64,000 nt of DNA from Burkholderiales bacterium (lineage in GTDB: Bacteria > Pseudomonadota > Gammaproteobacteria > Burkholderiales > SG8-41), in assembly GCA_030683105.1 (NCBI GenBank), contig JAUXMZ010000047.1, forward strand, positions 61,907 through 125,906. Reading direction: 5' to 3'. The number at the start of each line of letters is the position of its first letter. Positions within the stretch are counted from its first letter, which is position 1. The notes beneath the pieces were generated by a model, which did no database searches, had not been told where the DNA came from, and saw only the letters and a program-made list of their open reading frames with translations. Positions 45,054 through 58,640 of the stretch are shown here, piece after piece. Made by a program: the position numbers and the translations under genes.

Positions 45054-45515
45054 TCAGAATGGGATATCGTCATCCATCTCGTCAAACCCACCCCCGCCTT
45101 TTTTCGACGGCTTGGCTTTGGCTTCGCTGCCACCGGCAGCTGCCGCAGGCTCACGCTCACGCGCCGCGGACTCCCCACCGCCACCGCGACTGCCCAGCAG
45201 TTGCATGCGGTCGGCGACGATTTCAGTTGAATAACGGTCCTGCCCTTCCTTGTCCTGCCATTTGCGGGTACGGATACGGCCTTCAACGTACACCGGCGAG
45301 CCTTTTTTCAAGTACTCGCCGGCAATCTCAGCCAGCTTGCCGAAGAAGGCGACGCGGTGCCACTCGGTATGCTCCTGCTTCTCGCCGCTCTTGTCCTTCC
45401 ACGTATCGGTGGTGGCGACAGTTATGTTGGTCACGGCATCGCCCGATGGGAGATAGCGCGTCTCCGGGTCTTTACCGAGATTGCCGATGAGAATTACCTT
45501 GTTGACCGATGCCAT
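45054..45515 (-). CDS. ssb: single-stranded DNA-binding protein
   Basis: 153 aa. The OB fold fills residues 1-110 ([60 protein letters not shown]); a Gly/Ala/Lys-rich linker follows and the acidic tip DEMDDDIPF binds partner proteins. ATG 45515 shares one base with the stop of the upstream MFS gene (TGATG), so the two are translationally coupled. Lies near uvrA as in many proteobacteria. Confidence 0.97.
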   Translation of the reverse strand: MASVNKVILIGNLGKDPETRYLPSGDAVTNITVATTDTWKDKSGEKQEHTEWHRVAFFGKLAEIAGEYLKKGSPVYVEGRIRTRKWQDKEGQDRYSTEIVADRMQLLGSRGGGGESAAREREPAAAAGGSEAKAKPSKKGGGGFDEMDDDIPF

Positions 45516-46885
45516 CACATTCCCCCTTCTAAAAGTTTGCGCACAGTTTGCTCGTCAAAGCCCGCGCTGTCTACCTTGAGGTAAGCGGTGCGCTCAACGG
45601 CAGCCACCCGCGCCTCGTGCACGCCTGGCAACCCGCGAAGCCTGACAGTCAGCCGCACGGCCTGATCCGCGTCGAGTTCCGGCAGATCATAGGTGCGCGC
45701 ACTCAGTGGCGCCGGAATTTTCATGCCGAGCGCGAGTATAAGCCAGATAACGAGCAAAGCGGCGTCGAGGATGACAACACCACTGACGCCCCAGCGGCCA
45801 TAGGCAAATCCGCCCGCTACGGCACCGACGAAAGTGCCGAAAAACTGGATGCTGCTGTAAAGGCCGATGGCTGTGCCTTTGGCGCCCGCGGGTGCGAGCC
45901 GCGTCGTGAGCGTCGGCAGCATGGCTTCCAGCACGTTGAATGGCGTGAAAAACAACAGCAGGAATATTGCTATCGGCACGACCCCGCCGGCCAGCCACGG
46001 CATCAGCAGCTGTGCCAGCAGGATCAATGCTATTGATCCGGAAAATATTGCCTTGATCAGATGCGCTTTCCCGGCATTGAGTATGGCCGGGATCATCAGC
46101 ACGAAAGAGCCCAACATCACCGGCAGATAAACTTCCCAGTGCGCATCAATACCAAGCCCGGCATCGCGCAGGGAGAACGGCACCATGATGAACAGCGCCA
46201 TCAGCACGGCGTGCAGCGTGAAAATGCCGAAGTTCAGGCGCGCGAGCTGCGGGTCGCTCAGGGCGCGCCACAGCCCCGCCAGGCCGCCGATGTCGGGCCG
46301 GGGCTGCGCCGGGGCGTCAGGCACCAGCCGGTAGACCACGCCCATTGCAGCCAGTGCCAGCACGGCCGTCAACACGAAAATGCCCGGCACACCTATCATC
46401 TTGTTGAGCCAGGGACTCACCGCCAGCGACAGCGCGAAAGCAAGGCCTATGGTCGACCCTATCATGGCCATCGCCTTGGCGCGGTGCTCCTCGCGCGTAA
46501 GATCGGCGGTCAACGCGATCACCGCCGCCGAAATGGCGCCCGCACCCTGCAGCATGCGCCCCAGGATCACGATATAAATGTTGGGGGCAGCGGCGGCGAC
46601 GATACTGCCCACGGCGAATATCACCAGGCCAACGTAAATGGTCGGCTTGCGGCCATAACGGTCGGACCACCAACCGAACGGCAGCTGCAGGATCGCCTGT
46701 GTCAGCCCATAGGCGCCAATCGCAAAGCCAACCAGCGTCAGATCCTCGCCGCCGGGCAGCTGCTCGGCATAGATTGCGAACACCGGGAGAATGACGAACA
46801 TCCCCAGCATGCGCAGGCCAAAAATGCCGGCAAGGCTGAGGCTGGCGCGCAGTTCCAGGGCGCTCATCTTGTTGCTGGAAGACAT
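45515..46885 (-). CDS. MFS transporter with C-terminal HMA-like domain
   Basis: 456 aa. Twelve hydrophobic segments fill residues 10-385; the A-motif is [14 protein letters not shown]. The last 65 residues (from [12 protein letters not shown] to [13 protein letters not shown] end) form a small soluble domain with beta-alpha-beta pattern ([22 protein letters not shown]), resembling metal-chaperone folds but without the CxxC. This unusual tail is shared by the betaproteobacterial MFS protein found between uvrA and ssb. Substrate unknown. Divergent from uvrA, coupled to ssb. Confidence 0.87.
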   Translation of the reverse strand: MSSSNKMSALELRASLSLAGIFGLRMLGMFVILPVFAIYAEQLPGGEDLTLVGFAIGAYGLTQAILQLPFGWWSDRYGRKPTIYVGLVIFAVGSIVAAAAPNIYIVILGRMLQGAGAISAAVIALTADLTREEHRAKAMAMIGSTIGLAFALSLAVSPWLNKMIGVPGIFVLTAVLALAAMGVVYRLVPDAPAQPRPDIGGLAGLWRALSDPQLARLNFGIFTLHAVLMALFIMVPFSLRDAGLGIDAHWEVYLPVMLGSFVLMIPAILNAGKAHLIKAIFSGSIALILLAQLLMPWLAGGVVPIAIFLLLFFTPFNVLEAMLPTLTTRLAPAGAKGTAIGLYSSIQFFGTFVGAVAGGFAYGRWGVSGVVILDAALLVIWLILALGMKIPAPLSARTYDLPELDADQAVRLTVRLRGLPGVHEARVAAVERTAYLKVDSAGFDEQTVRKLLEGGM

Positions 46886-46910
46886 GACCGGACGGGGAGC
46901 AGAAAACAGA

Positions 46911-46940
46911 TTGGGAATTGACCAGGAAGTTAGGTATATT
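46911..46940 (+). promoter_or_regulatory. probable uvrA promoter
   Basis: TTGGGA (46911-46916), 18-bp spacer, TATATT (46935-46940). If used, transcription starts near 46947, so translation cannot begin at TTG 46918. Confidence 0.4.
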
Positions 46941-46971
46941 AACAGGTTTACTTCGCTCTAGGATTCCCTGC

Positions 46972-49854
<2,883 letters not shown>

Positions 49855-49870
49855 AAAAACCAGTGCCGAA

Positions 49871-49980
49871 GTGATTGGGTGATTAAGTGATTGAAACCAA
49901 GCTGCAGGTCGACACGACGTTCGCAATTGTTCATCATGTATGGGCTGCTCACTCGCCCAATCACTTAATCACTTAATCAC
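49871..49980. repeat. GTGATTA-armed inverted repeat
   Basis: GTGATTGGGTGATTAAGTGA (49871-49890) and CAATCACTTAATCACTTAAT (49958-49977) continuing to 49980 are near-perfect complements built of 8-9-nt units, spaced by about 65 nt. It fills the gap between uvrA and the glycerate kinase gene. Confidence 0.7.
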
Positions 49981-49989
49981 TTCTTGCTA

Positions 49990-51261
49990 ATGTCTCCACG
50001 CGACCTGTTACTGGGCAGCTTTCGTGCGGCGCTTGCCGCCGCCGATCCACTCAAGATCGTGCCGCAGCATCTGCCGCAGCCGCCCAAAGGCAGGACGCTG
50101 GTCGTCGGTGCCGGCAAAGCCGCGGCAGCCATGGCGCTGGCCGTAGAGCAAAACTGGCCGGCCGACGCGCTGCTCGATGGTCTGGTCATCACGCGCTACC
50201 AGCACGGATTGCTGACCAACCGCATCACGGTGATCGAAGCCGGACATCCTGTGCCCGACCAATCCGGTGAAAAAGCCGCGCTGGAAATTCTGCGGCGCGT
50301 GAAAACCCTGACCAAGGACGACCTGCTGCTCGCGCTGGTATCGGGTGGCGGCTCCAGCCTGCTGGCGCTGCCGGTCGAGGGGCTGGCGATGGATGACTTA
50401 AAAAACGTAACGAAACAAATGCTTATGTCAGGTGCGCCGATTCAGGACATGAACACGGTGCGTAAGCACTTATCGGCGATCCAGGGCGGCAGACTCGCCG
50501 CGGCATGCCGAGCGCAGATTGTCGCGCTGGTGATTTCAGATGTGACGGGGGACGACCCGACCCACATTGCTTCCGGCCCGTGCGCGCCCGACCCGACTAC
50601 GTATCAGGACGCACTCGACATTCTTGGGCGATACGCCATCAGAGCGCCGAAACCGGTGACGGAACATCTGACGCGCGGCGCGGCCGGCGAGATTCCGGAA
50701 ACGCCGAAACCGGGAAACAGGATATTCGCACGCGTGGAAAACCGCGTGATCGCCACCGCACAGACCGCGCTGCAGGCCGCAGCGCAATTCTTCATTGCGC
50801 ACGATATCCATCCGGCCATCCTCGGCGATTCGGTGACGGGCGAAGCACGCGAAGTCGCCAAGGTGTACGGCGCCCTTGCACGGGAAGTAAAACAGCATGG
50901 ATTGCCGTGGCAACCCCCGGTGGCACTGATCTCCGGCGGTGAGTGCACGGTCACGGTCAAAGGTAAAGGCCGTGGCGGCCGTTGCGCCGAGTTCCTGCTC
51001 TCGCTCGCAATCGATCTCGATGGTGCGGAGAGCATCCACGCGCTCGCCTGTGACACCGACGGCATCGACGGTTCGGAGGACAACGCGGGCGCCATACTCG
51101 CACCCGACGCTTTAAAGCGCGCCATAAAAAAGAAACTGGATGCCGCGGCGCTGCTGGAAAACAACGATGGCCACGGCTTCTTCAGCCCCCTTGACGATCT
51201 CGTCGTCACCGGTCCCACGCGCACCAACGTCAACGATTACCGGGTCATCCTCGTGCTCTGA
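49990..51261 (+). CDS. glycerate 2-kinase (MOFRL family)
   Basis: 423 aa of the type-2 glycerate kinase family, phosphorylating D-glycerate to 2-phosphoglycerate; older annotation calls it hydroxypyruvate reductase TtuD. The N-domain has VVGAGKAAAAMA, ITRYQHG, VIEAGHPVPDQSG, LALVSGGGSSLLALP and NTVRKHLSAIQGGRLA; the C-terminal MOFRL domain has LISGGECTVTVKGKGRGGR and ACDTDGIDGSEDNAGA. ATG 49990 is preferred over TTG 49984. No ribosome site is obvious because the repeat arm ends just upstream. Confidence 0.92.
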   Translation: MSPRDLLLGSFRAALAAADPLKIVPQHLPQPPKGRTLVVGAGKAAAAMALAVEQNWPADALLDGLVITRYQHGLLTNRITVIEAGHPVPDQSGEKAALEILRRVKTLTKDDLLLALVSGGGSSLLALPVEGLAMDDLKNVTKQMLMSGAPIQDMNTVRKHLSAIQGGRLAAACRAQIVALVISDVTGDDPTHIASGPCAPDPTTYQDALDILGRYAIRAPKPVTEHLTRGAAGEIPETPKPGNRIFARVENRVIATAQTALQAAAQFFIAHDIHPAILGDSVTGEAREVAKVYGALAREVKQHGLPWQPPVALISGGECTVTVKGKGRGGRCAEFLLSLAIDLDGAESIHALACDTDGIDGSEDNAGAILAPDALKRAIKKKLDAAALLENNDGHGFFSPLDDLVVTGPTRTNVNDYRVILVL

Positions 51262-51293
51262 TCTGCTGTCGCCATGGACAGGCGGCCGCTTGA

Positions 51294-52925
51294 TTACCCC
51301 GTCCGGCGGCGTGGCCCTCCGTGCATGGACGCCGACGGCGTGGTCCTGCCGCGGTTACCGTGACGCCGAGGAGCGCGCGCAGGTTCGCCAAACACCTGGG
51401 CCGATGACGGGAATGCCTGCCCGGCATTGGACTCGGGTTGCCGATCGTTGTCGATATCGTTAACCGGGTTATCCGCGAGTTGGCGGTTGCCGTCACGATC
51501 CTGGTTGCCGTCGCGCTCGCTGCCGGGCGCGAAATCACGATTCCCGCGATCGACGCTGGGGTTACGGCTGGAGGCCTGACTTCGACGTCCACGATCAACG
51601 TTGGGGGCGCCGCTGGCCGTGCGATTACGATTCCCGCGATCGGGGTTGGGGTTGCGGCCGGAGCTTTGATTACGACTCCCGCGATCAGGATTGGGATTGC
51701 GCTCGCGGGGTTCGCCGCGGCCGGCGCGCGGGGTACGCTGGCCTTGCGGAGTACGCGGTTCGGACGTAGGCACTGCAGCAGCTTCGAAACCCGGAATGAT
51801 CTGCCGTTCGATGCGGCGCCCCAGCAGCTTCTCTATGGCGGCGAGCAGCGGCTGCTCCTCGAATGACACCAGCGAGATGGCTTCGCCGACACTGCCGGCG
51901 CGCCCGGTGCGCCCGATGCGATGAACGTAATCCTCGGGCACGTGCGGCATGTCGAAGTTGACTACGTGCGGCAGTTCCTCAATGTCCAGGCCACGCGCTG
52001 CAATATCTGTGGCCACCAGCACGCGCACCGTGCCAGCCTTGAAGCCTGCCAGCGCCTTGGTGCGCGCAGGCTGGCTTTTGTTGCCGTGAATTGCCGTCGC
52101 CTCGATGCTGCTTCTGCACAACTGCTCCGCGAGGCGGTTGGCGCCATGCTTGGTTCGGGTAAAGACCAGCACCTGCCGCCAGTCGCCCGTTGACACCAGA
52201 TGCGCGAGCAAATCACGCTTGCGATCCTGCCGCACCGGATGAATGCGCTGGGCGACCAGCTCGGATTCCGCATTCCGCCGCGCGACATCGATCAGCGCCG
52301 GATTGTGGAGCAGGCCATCGGCCAGCTTGCGGATCTCGTCCGAAAACGTCGCAGAGAACAGCAGGTTTTGGCGCTTCGCCGGCAACAGTGCAAGTATGCG
52401 TCTGATGTCGCGTATGAAGCCCATATCGAGCATGCGGTCGGCATCATCCAGCACCAGAATTTCCACGTGCGACAGGTCGACTGTCTTCTGTTGAACGTGA
52501 TCGAGCAGCCGCCCGGGCGTGGCTACCAGGATATCCACACCGCGGCGCAACGCCTCGATCTGCGGATTGATGCTGACGCCACCATAAATCAGGGTGGAGC
52601 GCAGCGGAAGATGCCTGCCATAGGTACGCACGCTTTCTTCTACCTGGGCCGCCAGCTCGCGGGTCGGCGTCACGATCAGGGCTCGCACCGGATGGCGCGC
52701 CGGCGTAGCCGATGCACTGGCTTGTGTTGCCAGCAGCTGCAGCAGCGGCAGGGTAAATCCGGCCGTTTTGCCAGTGCCGGTCTGGGCGCCGGCCAGAACA
52801 TCGCGGCCTTCGAGAATAACGGGTATCGCCTGTAACTGGACCGGCGTGGGTTGCGTGTAGCCTTCATCGGCCACAGCACGGGTCAACTCGGCCGACAGGC
52901 CGAGACTGGTGAACAACTGAGTCAA
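51294..52925 (-). CDS. rhlE: DEAD-box RNA helicase RhlE with repeat-rich tail
   Basis: 543 aa. Helicase motifs: [17 protein letters not shown] (I), PTRELAAQV (Ia), [10 protein letters not shown] (Ib), [12 protein letters not shown] (II; DDAD in place of DEAD), FSATFSDEI (III), [15 protein letters not shown] and [13 protein letters not shown] (VI). From about residue 390 the tail is disordered and rich in Arg, Asn and Gly, with four 15-residue repeats built on [11 protein letters not shown]. Acts in ribosome assembly or RNA turnover. A minus-strand TATAAT at 53083-53088 would give a leader of about 150 nt. Confidence 0.95.
   Translation of the reverse strand: MTQLFTSLGLSAELTRAVADEGYTQPTPVQLQAIPVILEGRDVLAGAQTGTGKTAGFTLPLLQLLATQASASATPARHPVRALIVTPTRELAAQVEESVRTYGRHLPLRSTLIYGGVSINPQIEALRRGVDILVATPGRLLDHVQQKTVDLSHVEILVLDDADRMLDMGFIRDIRRILALLPAKRQNLLFSATFSDEIRKLADGLLHNPALIDVARRNAESELVAQRIHPVRQDRKRDLLAHLVSTGDWRQVLVFTRTKHGANRLAEQLCRSSIEATAIHGNKSQPARTKALAGFKAGTVRVLVATDIAARGLDIEELPHVVNFDMPHVPEDYVHRIGRTGRAGSVGEAISLVSFEEQPLLAAIEKLLGRRIERQIIPGFEAAAVPTSEPRTPQGQRTPRAGRGEPRERNPNPDRGSRNQSSGRNPNPDRGNRNRTASGAPNVDRGRRSQASSRNPSVDRGNRDFAPGSERDGNQDRDGNRQLADNPVNDIDNDRQPESNAGQAFPSSAQVFGEPARAPRRHGNRGRTTPSASMHGGPRRRTG
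51538..51715 (-). repeat. 45-bp tandem repeats in the rhlE tail
   Basis: Four in-frame units of about 45 bp encode [45 protein letters not shown] and [15 protein letters not shown]. Unit number probably varies between strains. Confidence 0.75.
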
Positions 52926-53082
52926 ATAAATCTCCTGGGATCAGCCTGCTATGGCGACTAGCCATCAGAACCGGTTCAGGCAGAATCAACTGTGGTTTAA
53001 AGGTTCGGGGGAGTTTGGGAAACAACCGCGATAAGACCGGGCCGCAGACCGGATGAACTGCGGCATGATGATCTTGCCGTGC

Positions 53083-53088
53083 ATTATA
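53083..53088 (-). promoter_or_regulatory. possible rhlE -10 box
   Basis: TATAAT on the minus strand inside a near-palindrome (CCGTGTATAATGCACGG). No good -35 box. It lies about 158 bp before the rhlE start, leaving a long leader without an ORF. Confidence 0.4.
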
Positions 53089-53139
53089 CACGGTTTTTCA
53101 GGGCCTTGGCGCGACAGCGGGTGATTTGCCCCCGGCAGC

Positions 53140-53844
53140 TTAGACCGCTGGTGGACATCCTTGCAAATCATGCATGTCGATATTGGTCACATACTGGTGG
53201 TAAATCCTGTCTATGCGCGACAATACCTGCTCCCGCCCGAGTATGCTGCTTGCGCGCACCGCGTCTGCGAATAATTCAGGGGTGAGCAGATTCAACGCGA
53301 CGGCGGATACCGGCGTATAGCTCAGGTGCCACGGCTCGGGATAAAAGCCGCCGCGGTAAGCACGGTACGGCCGGTAAAATCCGAAACTCGCGCTGTTCTC
53401 GTCCAGCCACCGATGCAGACGGTGGAATACACCGCCGGGGGCCGCCTCCTCCGGCAGCAATCGCACCCGGTATCCTTCAGGCTGCGCAGCGCGGTCGATG
53501 ACGTCGATTTCCGTGCCCCAGTGATGCCGGCTGCCGCCCGGCACCGCACTCCAGCACACTATGGCATCGATCAGTTCCTCGTCGTTCAGACGCGCATGGT
53601 CCACTACGTTGCCATTCGCATCATAAAGCGGCCGCTCGCCGCGGAATTTCCGATCCCAGATTTTTTGCTGCGCGGCAAAATCCCGGAACGCGCTCACGAT
53701 CTCGATGGCCAGGCCCTCGCGCGCCGCGGCCGCTCTCATGGCGAGGAAAGGCTCCATGGTGTCCCGCTGCAGCGCTGCGCCGAGATCGTCACGCTGCACG
53801 ACGTGACTGCGTGCGCGGCCGGTGAGTTCCAGTTCGTTCAGCAT
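53140..53844 (-). CDS. M15 family D,D-carboxypeptidase (VanY-like)
   Basis: 234 aa zinc peptidase acting on peptidoglycan stem peptides. Metal and catalytic motifs: SRHHWGTEIDV (SxHxxGxxxD, about residues 107-117) and EPWHLSYTP (about residues 170-178). IVSAFRDFAAQQKIWDRKF precedes them, as in VanY/LdcB. No signal peptide is evident, so a cytosolic recycling role or non-classical export is possible. It stands between rhlE and the ribosomal cluster on the same strand. Confidence 0.9.
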   Translation of the reverse strand: MLNELELTGRARSHVVQRDDLGAALQRDTMEPFLAMRAAAAREGLAIEIVSAFRDFAAQQKIWDRKFRGERPLYDANGNVVDHARLNDEELIDAIVCWSAVPGGSRHHWGTEIDVIDRAAQPEGYRVRLLPEEAAPGGVFHRLHRWLDENSASFGFYRPYRAYRGGFYPEPWHLSYTPVSAVALNLLTPELFADAVRASSILGREQVLSRIDRIYHQYVTNIDMHDLQGCPPAV

Positions 53845-53881
53845 GAGGTTATTCTAAACCTCGATCAGCCCACATAAAACG

Positions 53882-53903
53882 AAAAAAACCGGCACAAGGC
53901 CGG
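53882..53903 (-). terminator. terminator of the alpha operon (after rplQ)
   Basis: On the minus strand CCGGC (53903-53899) pairs with GCCGG (53893-53889) around CTTGT, followed by seven T residues. It lies 23 bp after the rplQ stop. Confidence 0.8.
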
Positions 53904-53925
53904 CTTTTCCGGTGCGCACTACGGC

Positions 53926-54357
53926 TTAGGCAGCAGCCGTGGACGCCTCATTCTTCTCGCTCTTCTTGGTTGCCTTCGCCGCGGTATCCTCCGTGGGCTC
54001 CGGGCGGTCCATCAGTTCGACCAGCGCCATCGGAGCATTATCGCCCTGGCGAAAACCATACTTCAGGATGCGTAAATACCCGCCGGGGCGCTTGGCATAA
54101 CGCGGGCCGATTTCGGCGAACAGCTTGACCACCATATCGCGATCGCGCAGCCGGTCAAAGGCGAGCCTGCGGTTGGCCAGCGTGGGCTTCTTTCCGAGCG
54201 TAATGATGGGCTCGACGACGCGACGCAGCTCCTTCGCTTTGGGCAGCGTGGTCTTGATGACCTCGTGCTTGAGCAGCGAATTGGTCATGTTGCGCAGCAT
54301 CGCCAGGCGATGGCTGCTGGTGCGGTTGAGTTTTCTTAATCCGTGACGGTGACGCAT
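53926..54357 (-). CDS. rplQ: 50S ribosomal protein L17
   Basis: 143 aa; the conserved part ([20 protein letters not shown] to residue about 117) is followed by a Lys/Ala/Glu-rich tail of about 25 residues ([21 protein letters not shown] in part). It sits near the polypeptide exit of the large subunit. Last gene of the alpha operon, 102 bp after rpoA and directly before a terminator. Confidence 0.98.
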   Translation of the reverse strand: MRHRHGLRKLNRTSSHRLAMLRNMTNSLLKHEVIKTTLPKAKELRRVVEPIITLGKKPTLANRRLAFDRLRDRDMVVKLFAEIGPRYAKRPGGYLRILKYGFRQGDNAPMALVELMDRPEPTEDTAAKATKKSEKNEASTAAA

Positions 54358-54373
54358 TGTTGGTTCCTCACTA

Positions 54374-54455
54374 AAGGATGAGGGATGAAGGATGAAGGAT
54401 GTGCCGGCGCTGCATTACGCCTTGCCCCATTCTTCCGCCTTCCGCCTTCAACCTC
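54374..54455. repeat. GATGAAG-armed inverted repeat inside the alpha operon
   Basis: AAGGATGAGGGATGAAGGAT (54374-54393) continues as GATGAAG units to 54401; CATTCTTCCGCCTTCCGCCT (54428-54447) on the other side is a weak complement. It fills the rpoA-rplQ gap, which is unusually long for this operon. Confidence 0.45.
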
Positions 54456-54459
54456 GTAT

Positions 54460-55440
54460 TTAAACTTTCTCCAGCCCGGCAGGGGGCCAATTTTCCAGCT
54501 TCATGCCAAGCGTAAGCCCGCGCGAAGCAAGCACTTCCTTGATCTCGTTAAGCGATTTGCGTCCAAGATTCGGCGTCTTCAGCAGTTCAGTCTCGGTACG
54601 CTGAATGAGGTCCCCGATGTAGTAAATGTTCTCGGCCTTGAGGCAGTTCGCCGAACGCACGGTGAGTTCAAGATCATCCACCGGGCGCAGCAGGATGGGA
54701 TCGATTTGGGTCGCTTTCTTTTCCTCGATCTGAGCCGGCATGCCCTGGAGATCGGCAAACACCGACAGCTGATCGACCAGAACGCGCGCGGCGTAGCGCA
54801 CAGCTTCCTCGGGGTCGATCGCGCCATTGGTCTCGATATCCATGATCAGCTTGTCGAGGTCCGTGCGTTGTTCGACACGCGCAGACTCAACCGAGTAGCT
54901 TACGCGGCGCACCGGGCTGAACGACGCGTCGAGCATGAGGCTGCCCACGGCACGGCTTTCCTCGCCATCGAGCTTGCGGCTGGTGGCGGCGATGTAACCG
55001 CGGCCCTGCTCAACCGAAATCTGCATGTCGAGTTTTCCGCCCGCCGACAGATGCGCGATCACATGGTCGGGATTGACGATCTCGACATCGTGGATCTGTT
55101 CGATGTCGCCGGCCGTCACCACGCCTTCACCTGATTTTTTCAGCGTAAGTGTTACTTCCTCGCGATTGTGCAGCTTTAGCACGATGCCCTTCAGATTGAG
55201 CAGAATGTCGACCACGTCTTCCTGCACGCCGTCGAGCGTGGAGTACTCGTGCAGCACCCCGGCAATCTTGACCTCGGTTACCGCATATCCCGGCATCGAT
55301 GACAGCAGGGTGCGGCGGAGCGCATTGCCCAGTGTGTGGCCGTAACCACGCTCGAACGGCTCCATCGTGAGCTTGGCGTGATATGGCGTGATGTTCTGCA
55401 CGTCGATGATGCGAGGCTTTAGGAACGCACTGCTAGACAT
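54460..55440 (-). CDS. rpoA: RNA polymerase alpha subunit
   Basis: 326 aa. N-terminal assembly domain ([20 protein letters not shown] with the core contacts) to about residue 232, flexible linker, then the C-terminal DNA- and activator-binding domain with [19 protein letters not shown] and [18 protein letters not shown]. Normal length. Located between rpsD and rplQ, as usual. Confidence 0.98.
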   Translation of the reverse strand: MSSSAFLKPRIIDVQNITPYHAKLTMEPFERGYGHTLGNALRRTLLSSMPGYAVTEVKIAGVLHEYSTLDGVQEDVVDILLNLKGIVLKLHNREEVTLTLKKSGEGVVTAGDIEQIHDVEIVNPDHVIAHLSAGGKLDMQISVEQGRGYIAATSRKLDGEESRAVGSLMLDASFSPVRRVSYSVESARVEQRTDLDKLIMDIETNGAIDPEEAVRYAARVLVDQLSVFADLQGMPAQIEEKKATQIDPILLRPVDDLELTVRSANCLKAENIYYIGDLIQRTETELLKTPNLGRKSLNEIKEVLASRGLTLGMKLENWPPAGLEKV

Positions 55441-55461
55441 GGCTCGAAACCCTCTTGGAAA

Positions 55462-56088
55462 TTACTTCGAGTAAAGCTCGACGATGAGCGACTCGTTGAT
55501 CGTGGATGGCAGTTCGGAACGTTGCGGACGCGCCTTGAAAATTCCCTTGAGCGCCTTGGCGTCAACTTCCAGCCATTCTGCAAAACCGCGGGATTCCATC
55601 GCCTCTGCAGCGCCTTTAATGCGCAGCTGGTCCTTGGCGGGTTGCGCGACTTCTACCACATCGCCCGGGTTGCACTGGAACGACGGAATATTAACGCGCT
55701 TGCCGTTCACCAGAATCCCGTTGTGACGGACGATCTGGCGCGCTTCGGTGCGTGAAGCACCAAAACCCATACGATGGACGACGCTGTCCAGCCGGCTCTC
55801 AAGGATCTGCAGCAGCGCTTCGCCGGTGACGGCTTTGCTGCGCGAAGCATCCTTGTAGTTCTTGCGGAACTGGCGCTCGAGCAGGCCGTAAATTCGGCGT
55901 ACTTTTTGCTTTTCACGCAATTGCACGCCGTAACCTGAAAGGCGCGACTGTTTCTGGCCGTGCTGCCCCGGCGGATAATTGCGGCGTTCTATCGCGCACT
56001 TGTCCGTGAAGCATTTTTCGCCCTTGAGGAAGAGTTTCTCTCCCTCGCGACGGCACTGGCGGCATTTTGGATCGAGATTCCTTGCCAC
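55462..56088 (-). CDS. rpsD: 30S ribosomal protein S4
   Basis: 208 aa. The N-terminus has the four-Cys zinc form (C9, C12, C26, C31 in [11 protein letters not shown] and [10 protein letters not shown]). The S4 RNA-binding domain contains [20 protein letters not shown] and [16 protein letters not shown] primary 16S rRNA binder and, in other bacteria, the repressor of the alpha operon. 21 bp before rpoA. Confidence 0.98.
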   Translation of the reverse strand: MARNLDPKCRQCRREGEKLFLKGEKCFTDKCAIERRNYPPGQHGQKQSRLSGYGVQLREKQKVRRIYGLLERQFRKNYKDASRSKAVTGEALLQILESRLDSVVHRMGFGASRTEARQIVRHNGILVNGKRVNIPSFQCNPGDVVEVAQPAKDQLRIKGAAEAMESRGFAEWLEVDAKALKGIFKARPQRSELPSTINESLIVELYSK

Positions 56089-56100
56089 GTTCGAACTCCT

Positions 56101-56490
56101 TTAAATCCGGCGCTTTTTCGGCGGTCGGCAACCGTTGTGCGGCACCGGCGTCACGTCCGAAATACTGGTGATCTTGAAACCTACGGCGTTCAGCGCCCTG
56201 ACTGCAGATTCACGGCCGGGCCCGGGCCCCTTGATGCGCACTTCTATGTTTTTCACACCGCACTCTGCAGCAAGTTTTCCCGCCTGCTCTGAAGCAATCT
56301 GCGCGGCAAACGGCGTCGACTTGCGCGAGCCCTTGAAACCGCTGCTGCCTGAAGTAGCCCACGCCAGCGTGTTGCCCTGGCGGTCGGTGATGGTGACGAT
56401 GGTGTTGTTGAAGGATGCGTGAACGTGGGCGATGCCTTCTGCCACATTCTTCTTGACCTTCTTGCGCACCCGGGTGCTTGCTTTTGCCAT
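56101..56490 (-). CDS. rpsK: 30S ribosomal protein S11
   Basis: 129 aa with the basic N-terminus ([20 protein letters not shown]), [20 protein letters not shown] and the C-terminal signature [13 protein letters not shown]. Lies in the mRNA-exit platform of the 30S subunit. Ends 12 bp before rpsD. Confidence 0.98.
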   Translation of the reverse strand: MAKASTRVRKKVKKNVAEGIAHVHASFNNTIVTITDRQGNTLAWATSGSSGFKGSRKSTPFAAQIASEQAGKLAAECGVKNIEVRIKGPGPGRESAVRALNAVGFKITSISDVTPVPHNGCRPPKKRRI

Positions 56491-56514
56491 ATCGCTTTAC
56501 CTTTGACTCAATCT

Positions 56515-56892
56515 TTAAACTGGAGCTGCTTTTTGCATCTTCACCGCCGCCTTGCGCGGGCCCTTGCGGGTGCGGGCATTGGTGCGTGTACGCTGGCCGC
56601 GCAGCGGCAGTCCGGCGCGGTGACGCTTGCCACGGTAGGTGCCGAGATCCATCAGGCGCTTGATGTTCATCGATATTTCGCGGCGCAGGTCGCCCTCGAC
56701 CGTAAAGCGGGCCACTTGTTCGCGCAACTTGTCCATATCGGAATCAGACAAGTCCTTGATTTTACTAGAGAAACCAATTCCAGCTGCGGTGCAGATCGCG
56801 CGCGATAAACTGCGTCCGATGCCAAAAATCGCGGTCAGCGCGATCTCCGCATGCTGATGATTTGGAATGTTTACGCCACCAATACGGGCCAT
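56515..56892 (-). CDS. rpsM: 30S ribosomal protein S13
   Basis: 125 aa: [20 protein letters not shown] start, helix-two-turn-helix block, and the basic C-terminal tail with [16 protein letters not shown] that reaches the P-site tRNA. Part of the subunit bridge in the 30S head. Separated from rpmJ by 71 bp, the longest gap within the secY-rpoA part, where an alpha-operon promoter or leader could lie. Confidence 0.98.
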   Translation of the reverse strand: MARIGGVNIPNHQHAEIALTAIFGIGRSLSRAICTAAGIGFSSKIKDLSDSDMDKLREQVARFTVEGDLRREISMNIKRLMDLGTYRGKRHRAGLPLRGQRTRTNARTRKGPRKAAVKMQKAAPV

Positions 56893-56963
56893 GTGCTACC
56901 CCAAAACGGAAAACCTATAATTTTAACGCCTAACCAGCTAATTTTCAATCAAAAATCAGCCAA

Positions 56964-57077
56964 TCAGCCCTGGCGCTGCTTGTGGCGGGGGTCGGTACAG
57001 ATTACCCGGACCACACCTTTGCGCTTGATAACCTTGCAGTTGCGGCAAAGCTTTTTTACCGATGCCAGCACTTTCAT
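56964..57077 (-). CDS. rpmJ: 50S ribosomal protein L36
   Basis: 37 aa, below common size cut-offs. [20 protein letters not shown] then [13 protein letters not shown]; zinc ligands Cys11, Cys14, Cys27 and His32 mark the zinc-binding form. ATG 57077, 20 bp after infA. Confidence 0.95.
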   Translation of the reverse strand: MKVLASVKKLCRNCKVIKRKGVVRVICTDPRHKQRQG

Positions 57078-57097
57078 GTGTTGCTCCTTCTAAACTC

Positions 57098-57316
57098 TTA
57101 CTTTGCCCGGAACACGATGCGTCCCCGGGTCAGGTCATACGGTGTCAGTTCCACCGTTACCTTGTCACCGGGCAGTATGCGTATATAGTGCATGCGCATC
57201 TTGCCCGAGATGTGTCCGAGGACCTCGTGGCCATTTTCCAGTTTGACCCGGAAAGTTGCATTGGGAAGGTTTTCCACCACCTCGCCCTGCATCTGTATCG
57301 TTTCTTCTTTCGCCAT
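57098..57316 (-). CDS. infA: translation initiation factor IF-1
   Basis: 72 aa OB-fold protein ([39 protein letters not shown]). It binds the A site during initiation. Its ATG shares one base with the secY stop (TAATG). Position between secY and rpmJ is usual outside the enterobacteria. Confidence 0.97.
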   Translation of the reverse strand: MAKEETIQMQGEVVENLPNATFRVKLENGHEVLGHISGKMRMHYIRILPGDKVTVELTPYDLTRGRIVFRAK

Positions 57317-58638
57317 TACCTAGCGGGGAACACGCCACCCTTGAAATTGGCTTTCTTGAGCAGGCTTTCGTACTGGTGGGACATCATGTAGGCCTGTACC
57401 TGAGCCATGAAATCCATGGTCACCACCACGATGATCAGAAGACTGGTGCCGCCGAAATAAAACGGCACATTCTTCCATACGATCAAAAACTCCGGCAGCA
57501 GGCACACCAGCGTCACGTAAATCGCGCCGGCAAGCGTAAGCCTCAGCGTAATTTTTTCGATATAACGGGCGGTCTGGTCACCGGGCCGGATGCCAGGCAC
57601 GAAAGCGCCGCTTTTCTTCAGATTATCCGCAGTCTCCTTCGGATTAAACACCAGCGCGGTATAGAAGAAACAAAAGAAAATGATCGCCGACGCATAGAGC
57701 AATGTATAAATCGGCTGGCCGGGATGCAGGGTGGCCGCAATGTTTTTGAGCCAGTCCATGCCTTCGCTCGCGCCGAACCAGCCACCCAGTGTCGCCGGAA
57801 ACAGGATGATCGACGAGGCGAAAATCGGCGGGATGACGCCCGCCATGTTGAGCTTGAGCGGCAGGTGCGAAGTCTGGCCGCCGTAAACCTTGCGCCCGAC
57901 CTGGCGTTTGGCGTAATTAACCAGAATTTTCCTTTGGCCGCGCTCGACAAAACACACGAAGGCGGTCACCCCGATCACCAGGGCAAATATGAACAGTACC
58001 ACCGGGACCGAAAATGCACCGGTGCGCGCCAGTTCCAGGGTTCCGGCGACAGCCTGCGGGAAACCCGCTGCAATGCCGGCGAAAATAATGAGGGAAATGC
58101 CGTTGCCCACGCCGCGTTCGGTAATCTGCTCGCCGAGCCACATCAGGAATATGGTGCCGGTCACCAACGTGATCATCGCGGTAAGCCGGAATGCGAGGCC
58201 CGGATCAATCACGAGCCCTTGCTGTGATTCAAGCGCAATGGCAATGCCCAAGCCCTGGAACAACGCCAGTGCCGCGGTGCCATACCGCGTGTACTGCGTG
58301 ATCTTGCGGCGGCCGGACTCGCCCTCTTTCTTGAGCGCTTCCAGCGTCGGATGCACCACCGTCATCAGCTGCATGATGATGGACGCCGAAATGTAGGGCA
58401 TGATGCCAAGCGCAAAAATCGAGAATCTCGACAGCGCGCCGCCCGAAAACATATTGAACATGTCCAGAATGCCGCCGCGCTGCGACTGAAACAACTCCGC
58501 GAGCTGCGCCTGATCGATACCCGGCACAGGGATGAACGAACCAATGCGGAACACTATCAGCGCGCCGAGCAGAAACAGCAGGCGACGTTTCAAGTCGCCC
58601 ATCTTGCCCGAAGCCAGCAGTGATTCGTTGGCAGCCAA
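57316..58638 (-). CDS. secY: protein translocase subunit SecY
   Basis: 440 aa channel protein with ten transmembrane segments. Seen: [21 protein letters not shown], the plug and lateral-gate region ([20 protein letters not shown]), [20 protein letters not shown] and the cytosolic loop with [20 protein letters not shown], which contacts SecA and the ribosome. TTG start at 58638, two bases after the rplO stop, so initiation is probably coupled. Ends on the infA start. Confidence 0.97.
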   Translation of the reverse strand: MAANESLLASGKMGDLKRRLLFLLGALIVFRIGSFIPVPGIDQAQLAELFQSQRGGILDMFNMFSGGALSRFSIFALGIMPYISASIIMQLMTVVHPTLEALKKEGESGRRKITQYTRYGTAALALFQGLGIAIALESQQGLVIDPGLAFRLTAMITLVTGTIFLMWLGEQITERGVGNGISLIIFAGIAAGFPQAVAGTLELARTGAFSVPVVLFIFALVIGVTAFVCFVERGQRKILVNYAKRQVGRKVYGGQTSHLPLKLNMAGVIPPIFASSIILFPATLGGWFGASEGMDWLKNIAATLHPGQPIYTLLYASAIIFFCFFYTALVFNPKETADNLKKSGAFVPGIRPGDQTARYIEKITLRLTLAGAIYVTLVCLLPEFLIVWKNVPFYFGGTSLLIIVVVTMDFMAQVQAYMMSHQYESLLKKANFKGGVFPAR

Positions 58639-58640
58639 AG

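Noticed and set aside
46918..46971. TTG 46918 as the uvrA start
   Set aside because: It falls within the likely promoter (TTGGGA-18-TATATT) and adds residues not typical of UvrA; TTG 46972 is a better but still uncertain choice.
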